DNA of 64,000 nucleotides from an uncultured Cohaesibacter sp. (GTDB lineage: Bacteria > Pseudomonadota > Alphaproteobacteria > Rhizobiales > Cohaesibacteraceae), in assembly GCF_963676275.1 (NCBI RefSeq), contig NZ_OY781091.1, positions 4,008,775 to 4,072,774 of the forward strand, in the 5' to 3' direction. A program made the position numbers and the translations under genes. The notes under the pieces were generated by a model. That model was not told the DNA's origin. It did no database searches and saw only the letters and a list, made by a program, of their open reading frames with translations. How positions within the stretch are numbered: position 1 is the first letter of the stretch; every line of letters starts with the position of its first letter. Of this stretch, positions 46,320-55,804 are shown piece by piece.

Positions 46320-47303
46320 CTAGAACATGTCGCGCGGGTCAAAATTGATCCTGACGCGGCGCCATGCCTCATATTTGTCAGCCGGCAGCGTGTAGGGAGC
46401 GCACCGACGCACTGCGCGCATGGCGCTTTCTGCAGCGGCAACCCCGAACTGGCTTGCAGGATACTCGATCGGCTGAGGCCCGAAATTCACGTTCCCCTGC
46501 TGATCAAGTCCAAACTCGATCTTGACAGCCAATTGTGACGCATCGGCGGCACCAACCGGTGGTGACCAGCACCGCGCGACCTGAGCCCGCAGCGCATCCA
46601 GTTCGCTTTGTGTCATGGCTGCCGCCTCGGTACCATTTCTGGAACCGAACGTGGCTTTTTGATCCTGCTCCCCACTCTCGGCGGGGGCGGCATTATCAGC
46701 CTTGTTGGCAAGCGCCTTCAGGGCATTGACGTCAAATTCGCGCTTTTCTTCTTCCTGCTTTGCTGGCGGGCGCGGCGCTGGCGGCTTTGTCCGCGGCAGG
46801 GCGGCGACCGGCTTGGGCGGCTGCTCGACCGGCTTTTCAGGCTCCGGCTCTGGCTGAGGCTGTGGTTCCGGTTGCTCTTTCGGCTCCGGTTCAGGCGTCG
46901 GCTCAGGCTGTGGCACTGGTTCCGGCTTTGGCGCGGGATCTGGTTTTGGTGCAGGTTCAGGCTTTGGCGCAGGAACCGGATCAGGCTTGACTTCCGGAGG
47001 CTGTGGCGCGGCCTGCTCCTTGGGCGCTGCCTTCTTGGGTTCAGGCGCAACCTTGGGCGCTGGCTCGGGCTTTTTCTCCACCGGCTCAGGTGCCTTCTTG
47101 GTCGCTTTCTTGACCTCTTTCTTCACCTCGGCCGTTGCCTCCCCCTTGACCACATCGGTCACATCGGAGATGGAAACCAGCTCGATAGGCAGAATTTCGA
47201 GATCGCTGGCGTCATTCGCACTTGGAGACGGCAGACTGATCAGCGCCCACGCAAGCACCAGGGCATGACCAACACTCGAAACAATGAGACCGACATTCTT
47301 CAA
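46320..47303 (-). CDS. tolA: Tol-Pal energy-transducing protein TolA
   Basis: A 327-residue inner-membrane protein linking the TolQR motor to TolB and Pal. Membrane segment residues 4-22 (VGLIVSSVGHALVLAWALI), then an acidic/charged stretch, a long Lys-Glu-Pro region at about 65-175 with PKPEPAPKPDPAP-type repeats, and a C-terminal domain (QSELDALRAQVARCWSPPVG, IEYPASQFGVAAAESAMRA). The start is TTG at 47303, two bases after the tolR stop codon; no in-frame ATG lies near. Proline-rich rather than coiled-coil domain II is common in Hyphomicrobiales. Confidence 0.92.
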   Translation of the reverse strand: MKNVGLIVSSVGHALVLAWALISLPSPSANDASDLEILPIELVSISDVTDVVKGEATAEVKKEVKKATKKAPEPVEKKPEPAPKVAPEPKKAAPKEQAAPQPPEVKPDPVPAPKPEPAPKPDPAPKPEPVPQPEPTPEPEPKEQPEPQPQPEPEPEKPVEQPPKPVAALPRTKPPAPRPPAKQEEEKREFDVNALKALANKADNAAPAESGEQDQKATFGSRNGTEAAAMTQSELDALRAQVARCWSPPVGAADASQLAVKIEFGLDQQGNVNFGPQPIEYPASQFGVAAAESAMRAVRRCAPYTLPADKYEAWRRVRINFDPRDMF

Positions 47304-47305
47304 GG

Positions 47306-47758
<453 letters not shown>

Positions 47759-47761
47759 GGC

Positions 47762-48472
47762 TTATCCCCTCTCGTCCATCAGACGCGACAAAATCGCGGA
47801 GAACTCGTCGGCAAAGCCTTCAAGGCGCATGGCATGCTGGGAGGCAATGGAAGCCAGCTTGTTATAGGCAATAACGGCAGGAATAGCAGCCACAAGCCCG
47901 ATCGCCGTGGCGAACAGGGCTTCGGCAATACCCGGGGCAACCACCGCCAGCGACGTATTCTTGGAAGCGGCAATGCCCTGAAAGGCGCTCATGATGCCCC
48001 AGACCGTACCGAACAGACCGACAAAGGGCGCCGCCGAACCGACAGTTGCCAGAAACAGCAAACGCTTCTCCAGCCGGTCAACCTCGCGCGACAGGGTCAC
48101 ATCAAGCACTTTCTCAAGGCGGGTTGGCAGCCCGGCAACAGAACGGGCATGTCCCTCAAAACTTCTCTTCCATTCGCGCATCGCCGCCACAAACAGCGCA
48201 GCCATGGCATGATTGGGTCGTCCGGAGAGCGTCTTGTAGAGATCCTCAAGCGACTGGCCAGACCAGAAAACCTTCTCAAAGCGGTCCATCTGGCGCTTTG
48301 TGCGCATATAGAGCAGGCTTTTGTCGATAATGATCGCCCACGACCAGACCGACGCGGACATCAGGCCAATCATCACCAGCTTGACCACAATATGAGCCTG
48401 CATGAACAGGGTCATCAGAGAGACGTCGGCAGTGGCATTGGCCAGGGCTGTTTGCACAACCTCATTGGGCAT
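47762..48472 (-). CDS. tolQ: Tol-Pal motor subunit TolQ
   Basis: A 236-residue inner-membrane protein of the TolQ/ExbB/MotA family with three membrane segments (about 22-45, 140-163, 176-200). The conserved central features are FLATVGSAAPFVGLFGTVWGIM near 140 and ALFATAIGLVAAIPAVIAYN near 185. It forms a pentamer around a TolR dimer. AAGGA lies nine bases before the ATG at 48472. An exact CtrA box sits about 260 bases upstream, on the presumed tolQRAB promoter side. Confidence 0.96.
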   Translation of the reverse strand: MPNEVVQTALANATADVSLMTLFMQAHIVVKLVMIGLMSASVWSWAIIIDKSLLYMRTKRQMDRFEKVFWSGQSLEDLYKTLSGRPNHAMAALFVAAMREWKRSFEGHARSVAGLPTRLEKVLDVTLSREVDRLEKRLLFLATVGSAAPFVGLFGTVWGIMSAFQGIAASKNTSLAVVAPGIAEALFATAIGLVAAIPAVIAYNKLASIASQHAMRLEGFADEFSAILSRLMDERG

Positions 48473-48795
48473 GAAACTTCGTCCTTTCTAGCGCATGCCC
48501 GTAACGGAAAAGCGACCGGCCTTCCATCGGTTGCATGCATGAAAACAGGGCCTTTTATATCTGTGACAGGCGCAGCCCTGCGGCGCGTGTCCAGACCGGA
48601 TCAACCATGCGCAATCCGCCGCCCCGGGTTAACCTTAATGACAGTGTCTGTCATCCGAATTTGTCAAAACTAGGGTCGGCAAACGCGTACGAACACAAAG
48701 AATACGCTCTGTGACAAGGCACGATTATGGTTAATGAAAGTTTAAGGAAAGTGAACAGAGCCGAAAGGAAAGGCTTCTACTTCAGATTTTTTCAA
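48473..48795. promoter_or_regulatory. Intergenic region ybgC / tolQ
   Basis: About 320 bases. It holds the tolQ promoter, the CtrA box and, at 48638-48654, a short ATGACAG-TGT-CTGTCAT inverted repeat that could be a second operator. No gene is seen. Confidence 0.45.
48731..48745. promoter_or_regulatory. CtrA binding box, perfect consensus, upstream of tolQ
   Basis: TTAATGAAAGTTTAA is an exact TTAA-N7-TTAA match, 259 bases upstream of tolQ, at a distance that requires a long tolQ leader or an additional start site. Confidence 0.5.
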
Positions 48796-49254
48796 TCAGT
48801 AGCCAAAAATGCTTCGCATTCTCTCCGGCAGGCGACGCGGCTTGCCATCTCGATTGATGGTCACAACGGTAACTTGCGCAGTGAACAGGATTTCATCCCC
48901 TCGCAGGATCTGCTGATCCAGAATCATCCGCGCTCCCTTGACCATGTTGACCCGGGTTTCGACTGACAGGATATCGTCGATATGGGCAGATCGGAGGAAA
49001 TTGATATCCATATGCCGCACAGCCAGCGCCAGACGTTCTCCATCCTCACCATCATCCAGCGCGCTATGCTCGATACCAAGCAGACGGATATAGTCCGAGC
49101 GGCCTCTTTCTATGAAGCGCAAATAGGAAGCGTGATACACGATGCCGGAAAAATCGGTGTCTTCATAATAGACCCGGATCATCTGGCGGTGTCCGAAATC
49201 CGTCAATCGACCGGCAAGATCTGGCCAGTCGCCTTCATTGCGATGCTCAGGCAT
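48796..49254 (-). CDS. ybgC: Acyl-CoA thioesterase YbgC
   Basis: A 152-residue hotdog-fold thioesterase of the Tol-Pal cluster; it hydrolyses short-chain acyl-CoA and interacts with phospholipid-synthesis enzymes in E. coli. The active-site signature is [27 protein letters not shown] (cited in part: [13 protein letters not shown]) near residue 28, with the catalytic Asp in TDFSG. ATG at 49254 has AAGGA seven bases upstream (another ATG lies three bases before). The start overlaps the end of ruvB by eight bases, so it is expressed with the ruv genes. Confidence 0.93.
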   Translation of the reverse strand: MPEHRNEGDWPDLAGRLTDFGHRQMIRVYYEDTDFSGIVYHASYLRFIERGRSDYIRLLGIEHSALDDGEDGERLALAVRHMDINFLRSAHIDDILSVETRVNMVKGARMILDQQILRGDEILFTAQVTVVTINRDGKPRRLPERMRSIFGY

Positions 49255-50299
49255 CATCAAGTCCTTCAGCAAACAGGCCCATTTGTGGAGGAGTGTCTTT
49301 CCGAGGCACAGCCAACCCAAGATGGGCAAAAGCCTTGGCAGCCAGCAGACGTCCGCGCGGGGTGCGCTGGATGAATCCCTGCTGGATCAGGTAAGGCTCT
49401 ATAATTTCTTCAATTGCGTCCCGGGGTTCCGAGAGCGCAGCGGCTATGGTCTCTACTCCAACCGGCCCGCCACCAAAGGAGGTCGCGATCAAGGTCAGAT
49501 AACGTCTGTCTAGGGCGTCAAGGCCCTCATTGTCAACTTCCAGCATCTGAAGGGCCCGGTCGGCCAGTTCGCGGCTGATTTCACCCCCGGCCTGAACGAT
49601 GGCCACATCCCGCACGCGGCGCAGAAGCCTGCCAGCGATGCGGGGCGTGCCGCGGGAACGACGGGCGATCTCGACCGCACCATCCTTGGTGATGGATACC
49701 CCCATCAGACGGGCCCCGCGTGTGACAATATATTCCAGTTCATCCACAGTATAAAAATTGAGCCGGACCGGAATGCCGAAACGATCCCGCAAAGGCGTGG
49801 TCAGAAGCCCAAGGCGCGTGGTTGCCGCAACAAGGGTGAATTTTGCCAGATCGATCTTCACGGAGCGGGCAGCAGGCCCCTCACCGATGATCAGATCAAG
49901 CTGGAAATCTTCCATCGCCGGATAGAGAATTTCCTCGACCGCCGGATTGAGGCGATGAATCTCGTCGATGAAGAGAACGTCATTTTCTTCCAGATTGGTC
50001 AGCAGAGCCGCCAGATCGCCGGCCTTGGCGATCACCGGCCCGGAGGTGGACTTGAAATTCACCCCCAATTCGCGCGAGACGATCTGCGCCAGCGTCGTCT
50101 TACCCAGTCCCGGAGGGCCGACAAACAACACATGATCCAGCGCTTCCTTGCGCGCCCTTGCCGCTTCGATAAAAATGGCCAGATTGGCCCGCGCCTGCGC
50201 CTGCCCGACAAAATCATCCAGCATTTGCGGCCGCAGGGCACGATCGGTATCTTCCTCACGCGTCGCTGCCGAAACAAGGCGCTCTTCGTCTTCAATCAT
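49247..50299 (-). CDS. ruvB: Holliday junction branch-migration ATPase RuvB
   Basis: A 350-residue AAA+ motor that drives branch migration of Holliday junctions, loaded by RuvA. Walker A is [14 protein letters not shown] near 62, Walker [12 protein letters not shown] near 110, sensor and arginine-finger region [26 protein letters not shown] near 150 (split: [18 protein letters not shown]), then a C-terminal winged-helix domain with TPRGR. It overlaps ruvA by four bases (ATGA) and ybgC by eight, so ruvC-ruvA-ruvB-ybgC form one unit. No SOS box was noted in front of ruvC. Confidence 0.97.
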   Translation of the reverse strand: MIEDEERLVSAATREEDTDRALRPQMLDDFVGQAQARANLAIFIEAARARKEALDHVLFVGPPGLGKTTLAQIVSRELGVNFKSTSGPVIAKAGDLAALLTNLEENDVLFIDEIHRLNPAVEEILYPAMEDFQLDLIIGEGPAARSVKIDLAKFTLVAATTRLGLLTTPLRDRFGIPVRLNFYTVDELEYIVTRGARLMGVSITKDGAVEIARRSRGTPRIAGRLLRRVRDVAIVQAGGEISRELADRALQMLEVDNEGLDALDRRYLTLIATSFGGGPVGVETIAAALSEPRDAIEEIIEPYLIQQGFIQRTPRGRLLAAKAFAHLGLAVPRKDTPPQMGLFAEGLDDA

Positions 50300-50913
50300 T
50301 GGCTAAGCTCCTTGAGCGCATGGCGAATGAGAGCAGCCGTACCCAGCCCCTCTCCTTCCCGCTTGATAATGGTGGCAACCGCAGCACCTGCCTGAACCTG
50401 AGAATATCCCAGATTGGTGAGCGCGGAAACCGCCTCGGCCATCGCCTTGGGTGCGCCCACAGCATCGATCTCGGCCTGCAGATTGGCCACCGCACTATCG
50501 GTTGCGGCAAGGCTCGGTGTCTTGTCCTTCAATTCCGAGACAATGCGCTGGGCCACCTTGGGGCCAACCCCCGGCGTGCGAGCCACCATCGCCTTGTCCT
50601 GCAGCGCAATGGCAGAAGTCAGCTCGGAAATCTTCAGCGTGGAAAGAATGGCCAGCGCCACCTTCTGCCCGACCCCTTGCACGGTGGTCAGCAGCCGAAA
50701 CCAGTCGCGCTCGAGCGAGGTGGCAAAGCCAAAAAGCTTGATCTGGTCTTCCCGCACATGGGTTTCGATCAGCACCGTTGCCGCTTCCCCGACGCTGGGC
50801 AGGGATTGCAGGGTCTGGTTGGAACAATGCACCTCATAGCCGACGCCACCGACATCGACGATGACATAACCATCGGCATATTCGTCAATCAGACCCTTCA
50901 GCTTGCCAATCAT
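50296..50913 (-). CDS. ruvA: Holliday junction DNA-binding protein RuvA
   Basis: A 205-residue protein forming tetramers that hold the Holliday junction in square-planar form. The N-terminal OB-fold begins [28 protein letters not shown]; helix-hairpin-helix motifs lie at [14 protein letters not shown] near 78 and [19 protein letters not shown] near 113. The C-terminal domain III (about 150-205) binds RuvB. It overlaps the ruvB start by four bases. Confidence 0.97.
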   Translation of the reverse strand: MIGKLKGLIDEYADGYVIVDVGGVGYEVHCSNQTLQSLPSVGEAATVLIETHVREDQIKLFGFATSLERDWFRLLTTVQGVGQKVALAILSTLKISELTSAIALQDKAMVARTPGVGPKVAQRIVSELKDKTPSLAATDSAVANLQAEIDAVGAPKAMAEAVSALTNLGYSQVQAGAAVATIIKREGEGLGTAALIRHALKELSQ

Positions 50914-50957
50914 CGGCCATCATCCTCATTCTCAATATCAACAACTCAAGCGCTCAA

Positions 50958-51461
50958 TCAGGCGATCTTGTAGCTCTTCTGCCCGCGCTGATGTGCATGA
51001 CAAATGGCAATGGCAAGCGCGTCGGCGGCATCCTCGCTGTCAAAGGTCGCCTTTGGCAGCAGCATCTTGACCATCACCTGCACCTGCTTCTTGTCCGCAT
51101 GGCCAACCCCGACCACCGTCTTTTTCACTGCATTGGGGGCATATTCGGAAACCGGCAGCCCCAGCTGGGCAGGTGCCAGAAGCGACACGGCACGGGCATG
51201 ACCAAGCTTCAGGGTCGCGGTCGCGTCCTTGTTGACAAAAGTCTGCTCGACAGCCACTTCCTGCGGTTCATATGTCTGCAAAACATTCATGACGCCGTTA
51301 TGCAGCTCCAGCAAACGGGAAGCGAGATCGTTCTTGCCGTCGGACGTGATCAGCCCCGAACCGACAAAAATCAGCCGATTGCCGACCACATCGATCGCGC
51401 CCCAACCTGTCTTGCGCAGTCCGGGGTCGAAGCCGACGATTCTGGTAGGATGCTCTATCAT
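50958..51461 (-). CDS. ruvC: Holliday junction resolvase RuvC
   Basis: A 167-residue endonuclease that cleaves Holliday junctions symmetrically. Four metal-binding acidic residues are visible: Asp in [14 protein letters not shown] near 12, Glu in [13 protein letters not shown] near 73, and Asp residues in [18 protein letters not shown] near 146. ATG at 51461 has GGAAG six bases upstream. First gene of the ruvCAB group; YebC lies further upstream on the same strand but is separated by a plus-strand gene. Confidence 0.96.
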   Translation of the reverse strand: MIEHPTRIVGFDPGLRKTGWGAIDVVGNRLIFVGSGLITSDGKNDLASRLLELHNGVMNVLQTYEPQEVAVEQTFVNKDATATLKLGHARAVSLLAPAQLGLPVSEYAPNAVKKTVVGVGHADKKQVQVMVKMLLPKATFDSEDAADALAIAICHAHQRGQKSYKIA

Positions 51462-51656
51462 ATGTCTTCCATAGCCAACAAATATGAACAATACCAGAAC
51501 AAACTAACAGTTCAAACAGGATTTCAGCAAAGCCGGGCGAAGCCTCTCCAACCGGAGGCTTGCCATGAATGGCCGAAAGGGGTTGACTGGTTGCATATTT
51601 GCAATCTCACCAACTGAATTTTCAAAATTGACTTTCCCTGACAGGACCATTCTTTC

Positions 51657-52325
51657 ATGCCCGACCTGATCAAATCCTCCTTCAAGACAATTGCGCTTCT
51701 TTTGACCTCACTGCTTGTGTGCATATGGATGACCAACGAAATCAGCATTGGCTGGGGTGGCTTTCTGTTTCTGGTCCTTGCCGTCTTTGTCGGCATTCCC
51801 ATGTCAGGGGCTGACAGTTCACGCTATCTTCGCATGGCAATCTATATGGCCGCCATGATCTTTTTCTGCGTCTATACCGTCGTCTTCATAAAATATGACC
51901 CGCTTTCGCGTGCGGTTCTTTTCGCCGGAGAAAGGCTGGCCAGTCAGGATATCACCATCGAACTGAGCTATTACCGGCAATTCAGAAAGCGAAAATCCCA
52001 TCTCTATTATGAAGCCTATAGTCGGGATGGGAATCTCTACTGGGCAGAGACTGGCTATGACGCCACAAGCGCCAGCGAATATCACGGCTATTTCATTGCC
52101 GCGCCCGATACGATGCGCGATTTTGTCATCGAGAAACTGGGCCAGCAGGCCTCCGCCCATCCCGATGAGATCAAATTTGTCGGCCAATTCTCCGGCGACA
52201 GCATGGCCGTTACCTCCCAAAATATGGTCATCATGCTGGTTGTCTTCCTGTTCGCCGCAGCCTTCATATTGGAAGAAGCAAGGGCGAGACGGAAATCCGC
52301 GAGCAAAGACAGCGGCGGGAAATGA
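51657..52325 (+). CDS. Small polytopic membrane protein, function unknown
   Basis: A 222-residue protein with three N-terminal membrane segments (about 8-25, 30-48, 60-80), a central soluble domain of about 100 residues (ITIELSYYRQFRKRKSHLYYEAYSR, with Tyr/Arg-rich composition; quoted part: LSYYRQFRKRKSHLYY) and a fourth segment near 185-205 before a basic tail. No family recognised. It is the only plus-strand gene in this stretch, between ruvC and yebC, and has AGGA about ten bases before its ATG. The layout suggests an envelope sensor or a DUF membrane protein; I would not guess further. Confidence 0.7.
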   Translation: MPDLIKSSFKTIALLLTSLLVCIWMTNEISIGWGGFLFLVLAVFVGIPMSGADSSRYLRMAIYMAAMIFFCVYTVVFIKYDPLSRAVLFAGERLASQDITIELSYYRQFRKRKSHLYYEAYSRDGNLYWAETGYDATSASEYHGYFIAAPDTMRDFVIEKLGQQASAHPDEIKFVGQFSGDSMAVTSQNMVIMLVVFLFAAAFILEEARARRKSASKDSGGK

Positions 52326-52405
52326 CAATCGACATCTTGAGATCGCGCGAAGCCCTACACGATATCAGGCGAGATATCGGACAATTGCAGAGCGACCCTG
52401 AAAGC

Positions 52406-52435
52406 AAAAACCCCGCATGGATGCATGCGGGGTTT
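52406..52435. terminator. Terminator of yebC and of the membrane-protein gene
   Basis: A perfect 12-bp AAACCCCGCATG / CATGCGGGGTTT stem with a 4-base loop; TTTTTGC follows on the minus strand. Confidence 0.9.
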
Positions 52436-52462
52436 CATGATTTCCAAAAGGAAAGCGAAAAA

Positions 52463-53212
52463 TCAGCCTTCCAGAGAAGCGGCCACTTCGTCGCTCATGG
52501 TGAAGTTTGAATAGACATTCTGCACGTCGTCATCATCTTCCAGAGCGTTCATCAGCTTCATGATCTTTTCGGCTTTTTCCGCATCCACATCGATTTCATT
52601 CTGCGGCTTCCAGATGGCCTTCTGAGATTCCGGCTCCTTGCCGAATGCCTCTTCCAGAGCCTTGCCCACCTCGATCATGTCTTCAAATGTGGTGTAGATG
52701 GTGTGCCCGTCTTCATCGCTGATGACATCATCGGCACCTGCCTCGATGGCAGCTTCCAGCACGCTGTCGGCATCGCCCACATCAGCAGGATAAACCAGTT
52801 CGCCAACACGGTCGAACATGAAGGCAACTGAGCCGGTTTCGCCAAGCGAGCCGCCGCTCTTGGTAAAGGCAGCGCGCACATTCGAAGCGGTGCGGTTGCG
52901 ATTATCCGTCAGGGCTTCCACGACAACAGCGGTACCAGCCGGGCCGTAACCCTCGTAACGGACCTCATCGAAGTTGCCTTCATCACCTGCTTCGGCCTTC
53001 TTGATGGCACGATCGATATTGTCCTTGGGCATGGACTGACCGCGGGCGTTCTGGATGGCCAGACGCAGGCGGGCGTTCGCATCCGGATCGCCTCCGCCCA
53101 TCTTCGCGGCAACGGTGATTTCCTTGGAAAGTTTGGAGAACAGCTTGGACCGCTTGGCATCCTGTGCGCCCTTGCGATACATGATGTTCTTGAATTTTGA
53201 ATGGCCTGCCAT
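52463..53212 (-). CDS. yebC: YebC/PmpR-family regulator
   Basis: A 249-residue protein of the widely conserved YebC family; members act as transcriptional regulators or help ribosomes through proline stretches. The N-terminal signature is [21 protein letters not shown] and [14 protein letters not shown] near 28, then [17 protein letters not shown] near 53. The acidic C-terminal end ([16 protein letters not shown]) fits the family. ATG at 53212. The gene is located upstream of ruvC in minus-strand order, as in many alphaproteobacteria. Confidence 0.95.
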   Translation of the reverse strand: MAGHSKFKNIMYRKGAQDAKRSKLFSKLSKEITVAAKMGGGDPDANARLRLAIQNARGQSMPKDNIDRAIKKAEAGDEGNFDEVRYEGYGPAGTAVVVEALTDNRNRTASNVRAAFTKSGGSLGETGSVAFMFDRVGELVYPADVGDADSVLEAAIEAGADDVISDEDGHTIYTTFEDMIEVGKALEEAFGKEPESQKAIWKPQNEIDVDAEKAEKIMKLMNALEDDDDVQNVYSNFTMSDEVAASLEG

Positions 53213-53331
53213 ATCCTACATTCCGTAATTGCTTTGCTCGTCGCGCGTCCTACGCAATATTTGCTGCCGGTCATGCCACAATATGACGGCAAAGATCAAG
53301 TGACCTTGAACGCGACGATGGGTGGTTTGCT

Positions 53332-54165
53332 TCAATTCCCGCTCTTTTCCCAGAAAGAGGGTATATGACGGGATAAATGGCCACCGATCCGCACAGGTTC
53401 GGCCGCCAGCGCAAGTCCCGTCCGGTCGTCGGTATCAACGGCGAAACCACACAGGGTCGCCTCCCCCAATGCAGGGCTGTAACGCGATGACGAGAATTTG
53501 CGCAAGAAGCGGTGAATGGGTTCTTCCTTGTCCATGCCGAGCACGGAATCATAATCTCCGCACATGCCCGCATCGGTCAGATAGGCGGTACCCGCTGGCA
53601 GAATCCGGTGATCCGAGGTCGGCGTATGGGTGTGGGTCCCCACCACCATGCTAACCCGGCCATCAAGATAATAGCCCATGGCCTGCTTCTCCGATGTGGC
53701 CTCGGCATGGAAATCCAGAATGATCACATCGGCAAATTCGCCCAGCGGACAGGCTGCCAGTTCCTTGTCCACCGCATGGAAAGGACAATCCAGCGCATCC
53801 ATATAGACCCGCCCCATGGCATTCATCACCAGCACTGAGGCGCCATTGCGCGCATGATAGAGATTGGCCCCCTTGCCCGGAGCGCCCGCGGGAAAATTGA
53901 TCGGCCGCAGAAAGGCTGGCTGGCGATCACAATAGACCATCGCATCGCGTTGATCCCAGACATGATTGCCGGTGGTGATGACATCTGCGCCAGCATCGAC
54001 GAGATTTTGCAAGATTGTCTCGGTAATGCCAAATCCGCCCGCTGCATTCTCGCCGTTGATCACGACGAAATCGAGGCCATATTGCTCGATCAGTCCCGGC
54101 AGTTTCTCTTCAACGATCACCCGCCCGGACCGTCCAACAATGTCTCCAACAAACAGCAGTCGCAT
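53332..54165 (-). CDS. YmdB-type metallophosphoesterase (TIGR00282 family)
   Basis: A 277-residue binuclear metallophosphoesterase. The family, including YmdB of Bacillus, has phosphodiesterase activity toward 2',3'-cyclic nucleotides and affects biofilm and motility decisions. Metal ligands appear in LFVGDIVGRSGR near 8, VINGENAAGGFGIT near 38, TTGNHVWDQ near 66, DFHAEATSEKQAMG near 147 and GTHTHTPTSDH near 172. The start at 54165 gives the family opening MRLLFVGDIVG. It lies downstream of fau on the same strand. Confidence 0.92.
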   Translation of the reverse strand: MRLLFVGDIVGRSGRVIVEEKLPGLIEQYGLDFVVINGENAAGGFGITETILQNLVDAGADVITTGNHVWDQRDAMVYCDRQPAFLRPINFPAGAPGKGANLYHARNGASVLVMNAMGRVYMDALDCPFHAVDKELAACPLGEFADVIILDFHAEATSEKQAMGYYLDGRVSMVVGTHTHTPTSDHRILPAGTAYLTDAGMCGDYDSVLGMDKEEPIHRFLRKFSSSRYSPALGEATLCGFAVDTDDRTGLALAAEPVRIGGHLSRHIPSFWEKSGN

Positions 54166-54209
54166 ATATTCCCGCTCAATCTAACCGGCCCATACAGTCT
54201 GAGCATTTG

Positions 54210-54260
54210 CCAGTCTGCCAGTCTCTCTGTCTGTCAGTCTGTCTGGCTTGCTGCCTGTCA
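54210..54260. repeat. CAGTCTG-type low-complexity repeat between fau and the phosphoesterase gene
   Basis: Repeated CAGTCTG / GTCTGTC units with varied spacing, unlike surrounding coding DNA and unlike a hairpin terminator. Confidence 0.6.
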
Positions 54261-54851
54261 GGCCGGAACAACTATTTCTTTTTCCGTCAAAATGGCGTCT
54301 AGCGGAAGGTCATACTCCCCAACAGGTATCTTGTCCAGTTTCTGCAAGGCAAAAGCCAGACCAACCAGATGGGGACGGGAATTCTGAATGATGCGTTCGG
54401 AAATATAGCGATCATAATGCCCGGCACCATAGCCAAGGCGATTGCATCGGGAATCGAACGCCAGAAGCGGCATCAACAGGCAGTCCGGCAACATCTCGGG
54501 AGCGCTGACATCCGGCCCGACGGTGCCATATCCAGCATCCACCAATCCGGCCCCCTCTTCCCAGAGCCGAAAGATCATGCCGGTCGCTCCCACCGTTACC
54601 GGCAGAGCCAGCCGACAGCCACGCGCGCGCAGCGGTGCTTCAAGCAGGGCGACATTGACCTCGGACTGGACGGGCGAAAACAACCCGATGCATGCCGTCT
54701 CCGGCAGGCTGGCCATAGCGAGATATTTCAGGAGATTGTTGCAGATTGCCGCGCTGGCGGTCGCATGATCGTCAGGAGAAATGGCATTTCTGAGAGACCG
54801 CATCCGGCGCCGTGCGTCCCGCTTGCTATCCCTTGTTGCTATGTCGTCCAT
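54258..54851 (-). CDS. fau: 5-formyltetrahydrofolate cyclo-ligase
   Basis: A 197-residue enzyme that converts 5-formyltetrahydrofolate with ATP to 5,10-methenyltetrahydrofolate. Typical family features are a basic opening (RDSKRDARRRMRSLRNAIS), CIGLFSPVQSEVN near 57 and GYGAGHYDRYI near 140. ATG at 54851 is the chosen start though its ribosome site is weak; a TTG at 54911 would add 20 residues inside the 6S RNA side. In alphaproteobacteria fau often lies downstream of zapA and the 6S RNA gene, as here. Confidence 0.9.
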   Translation of the reverse strand: MDDIATRDSKRDARRRMRSLRNAISPDDHATASAAICNNLLKYLAMASLPETACIGLFSPVQSEVNVALLEAPLRARGCRLALPVTVGATGMIFRLWEEGAGLVDAGYGTVGPDVSAPEMLPDCLLMPLLAFDSRCNRLGYGAGHYDRYISERIIQNSRPHLVGLAFALQKLDKIPVGEYDLPLDAILTEKEIVVPA

Positions 54852-54928
54852 CGGTCGAATACCAGCTGATTGTAAAAGAGCGGCAGATCCGGAAAGGATC
54901 GCCGCTCCCAAACTGAAAGCCGCAACGA

Positions 54929-55060
54929 CCGTCGACGCTTTTCATGATCCTGGGACACCTGAATTACAGGTGGGTGCCAGTTGAAACGGACCACGGTCCA
55001 GATCAGCGCCAGCTCCCGTTCGGATCTTTAAGGCCCCGAGGAAAAGTTGCATCTAACGGG
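54929..55060 (-). ncRNA. ssrS: 6S RNA (SsrS)
   Basis: A candidate 6S RNA between zapA and fau, its usual place. The transcript can fold into a long closing stem, CCGT...GATGC...TTTTC with GAAAAG-CGTC-ACGG, an internal GATCC / GGATC pair, and a central region with GGACCGTGGTCC and CACCCACCTG...CAGGTG, similar to alphaproteobacterial 6S sequences I recall. 6S RNA binds housekeeping RNA polymerase and moderates it in stationary phase. The ends are estimates from the stem; the real transcript may be 10-30 bases longer, since the family is usually 150 bases or more. Confidence 0.75.
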
Positions 55061-55125
55061 AAGTGCAGCAAGCTTTCCATATATAAAGTATCCGCAATGG
55101 AATTTCCAGTCCGATTGTTGTCTCA

Positions 55126-55485
55126 TCAACTTTCGAGCAACACTTTTGACAAGCGCTCCAGTTGTTCGGCCGCTTTGTCGATTCGTTCTGCCAGCGCTTC
55201 CTGATCCCCTTCGGATTTTTCCTGCACCGCAGAGCGCGCATCGCGCAGGGCCGAAATCTCCTGATCAAGGCGTCTGACCTTGCCGTCCGCCTCGGCCAGC
55301 AGATCCATCGCCATGATGCCAGCCATGACGGTCAGGCGCTGATCACCGATCTCGCCAAAGCTTTCCTTAAGCTGCGAAATCATGTCATCGAACCTGCGCG
55401 CCAACGATTGCAAATGCTCTTCCTGACCATCTTCGCAGGCCATTCGGTAGGCGCGTCCGTTGATGCTGACACTGACTTGAACCAT
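55126..55485 (-). CDS. zapA: Cell division protein ZapA
   Basis: A 119-residue FtsZ-binding protein that bundles protofilaments in the Z ring. The N-terminal domain begins VQVSVSINGRAYRMACEDG and contains RFDDMISQLKES near 31 and LTVMAGIMAMDLL near 51; a C-terminal coiled coil follows (about 65-119). GGAG lies upstream of the ATG at 55485. It sits downstream of a small coiled-coil gene and upstream of the 6S RNA gene and fau. Confidence 0.95.
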   Translation of the reverse strand: MVQVSVSINGRAYRMACEDGQEEHLQSLARRFDDMISQLKESFGEIGDQRLTVMAGIMAMDLLAEADGKVRRLDQEISALRDARSAVQEKSEGDQEALAERIDKAAEQLERLSKVLLES

Positions 55486-55522
55486 CTGCTACTCCAGCCG
55501 ACCTCTCTGGCGGATTTCTTTT

Positions 55523-55804
55523 TTACCCACCATGGCGATCCAGGACTGCCCGGACCGATTCCATCGCAGCACCAAGCCTGCGGGACACTTCAGCATTGGC
55601 CCCTTCAAGCTTCTCTGCACGCAGCTTCTGTTTTTCGAGCGAGCCGGTCAGTTCTGATCGCTCCTTCGTCATGCGTTGCAGATCATCCTGCAAGGCCTTG
55701 ACCGACAAATCTCTGGTCTGTCGCTTCTCGATCGACTGGGTGAGTGTTTCAATCGCCCTGTCGAGTCTTCCCAGCGCCGCCCCCACGCGTGTATCTTCAC
55801 TCAT
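55523..55804 (-). CDS. Small coiled-coil protein beside zapA (ZauP-like, DUF4164)
   Basis: A 93-residue almost wholly helical coiled-coil protein (about residues 8-90: DLSVKALQDDLQRM, LTGSLEKQKLRAEKLEG). In Caulobacter the gene directly upstream of zapA encodes ZauP, a coiled-coil partner of ZapA that focuses the Z ring. Position, size and composition match that, but sequence identity to ZauP cannot be judged here. GGGGG precedes the ATG by a few bases. 37 bases separate it from zapA. Confidence 0.8.
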   Translation of the reverse strand: MSEDTRVGAALGRLDRAIETLTQSIEKRQTRDLSVKALQDDLQRMTKERSELTGSLEKQKLRAEKLEGANAEVSRRLGAAMESVRAVLDRHGG

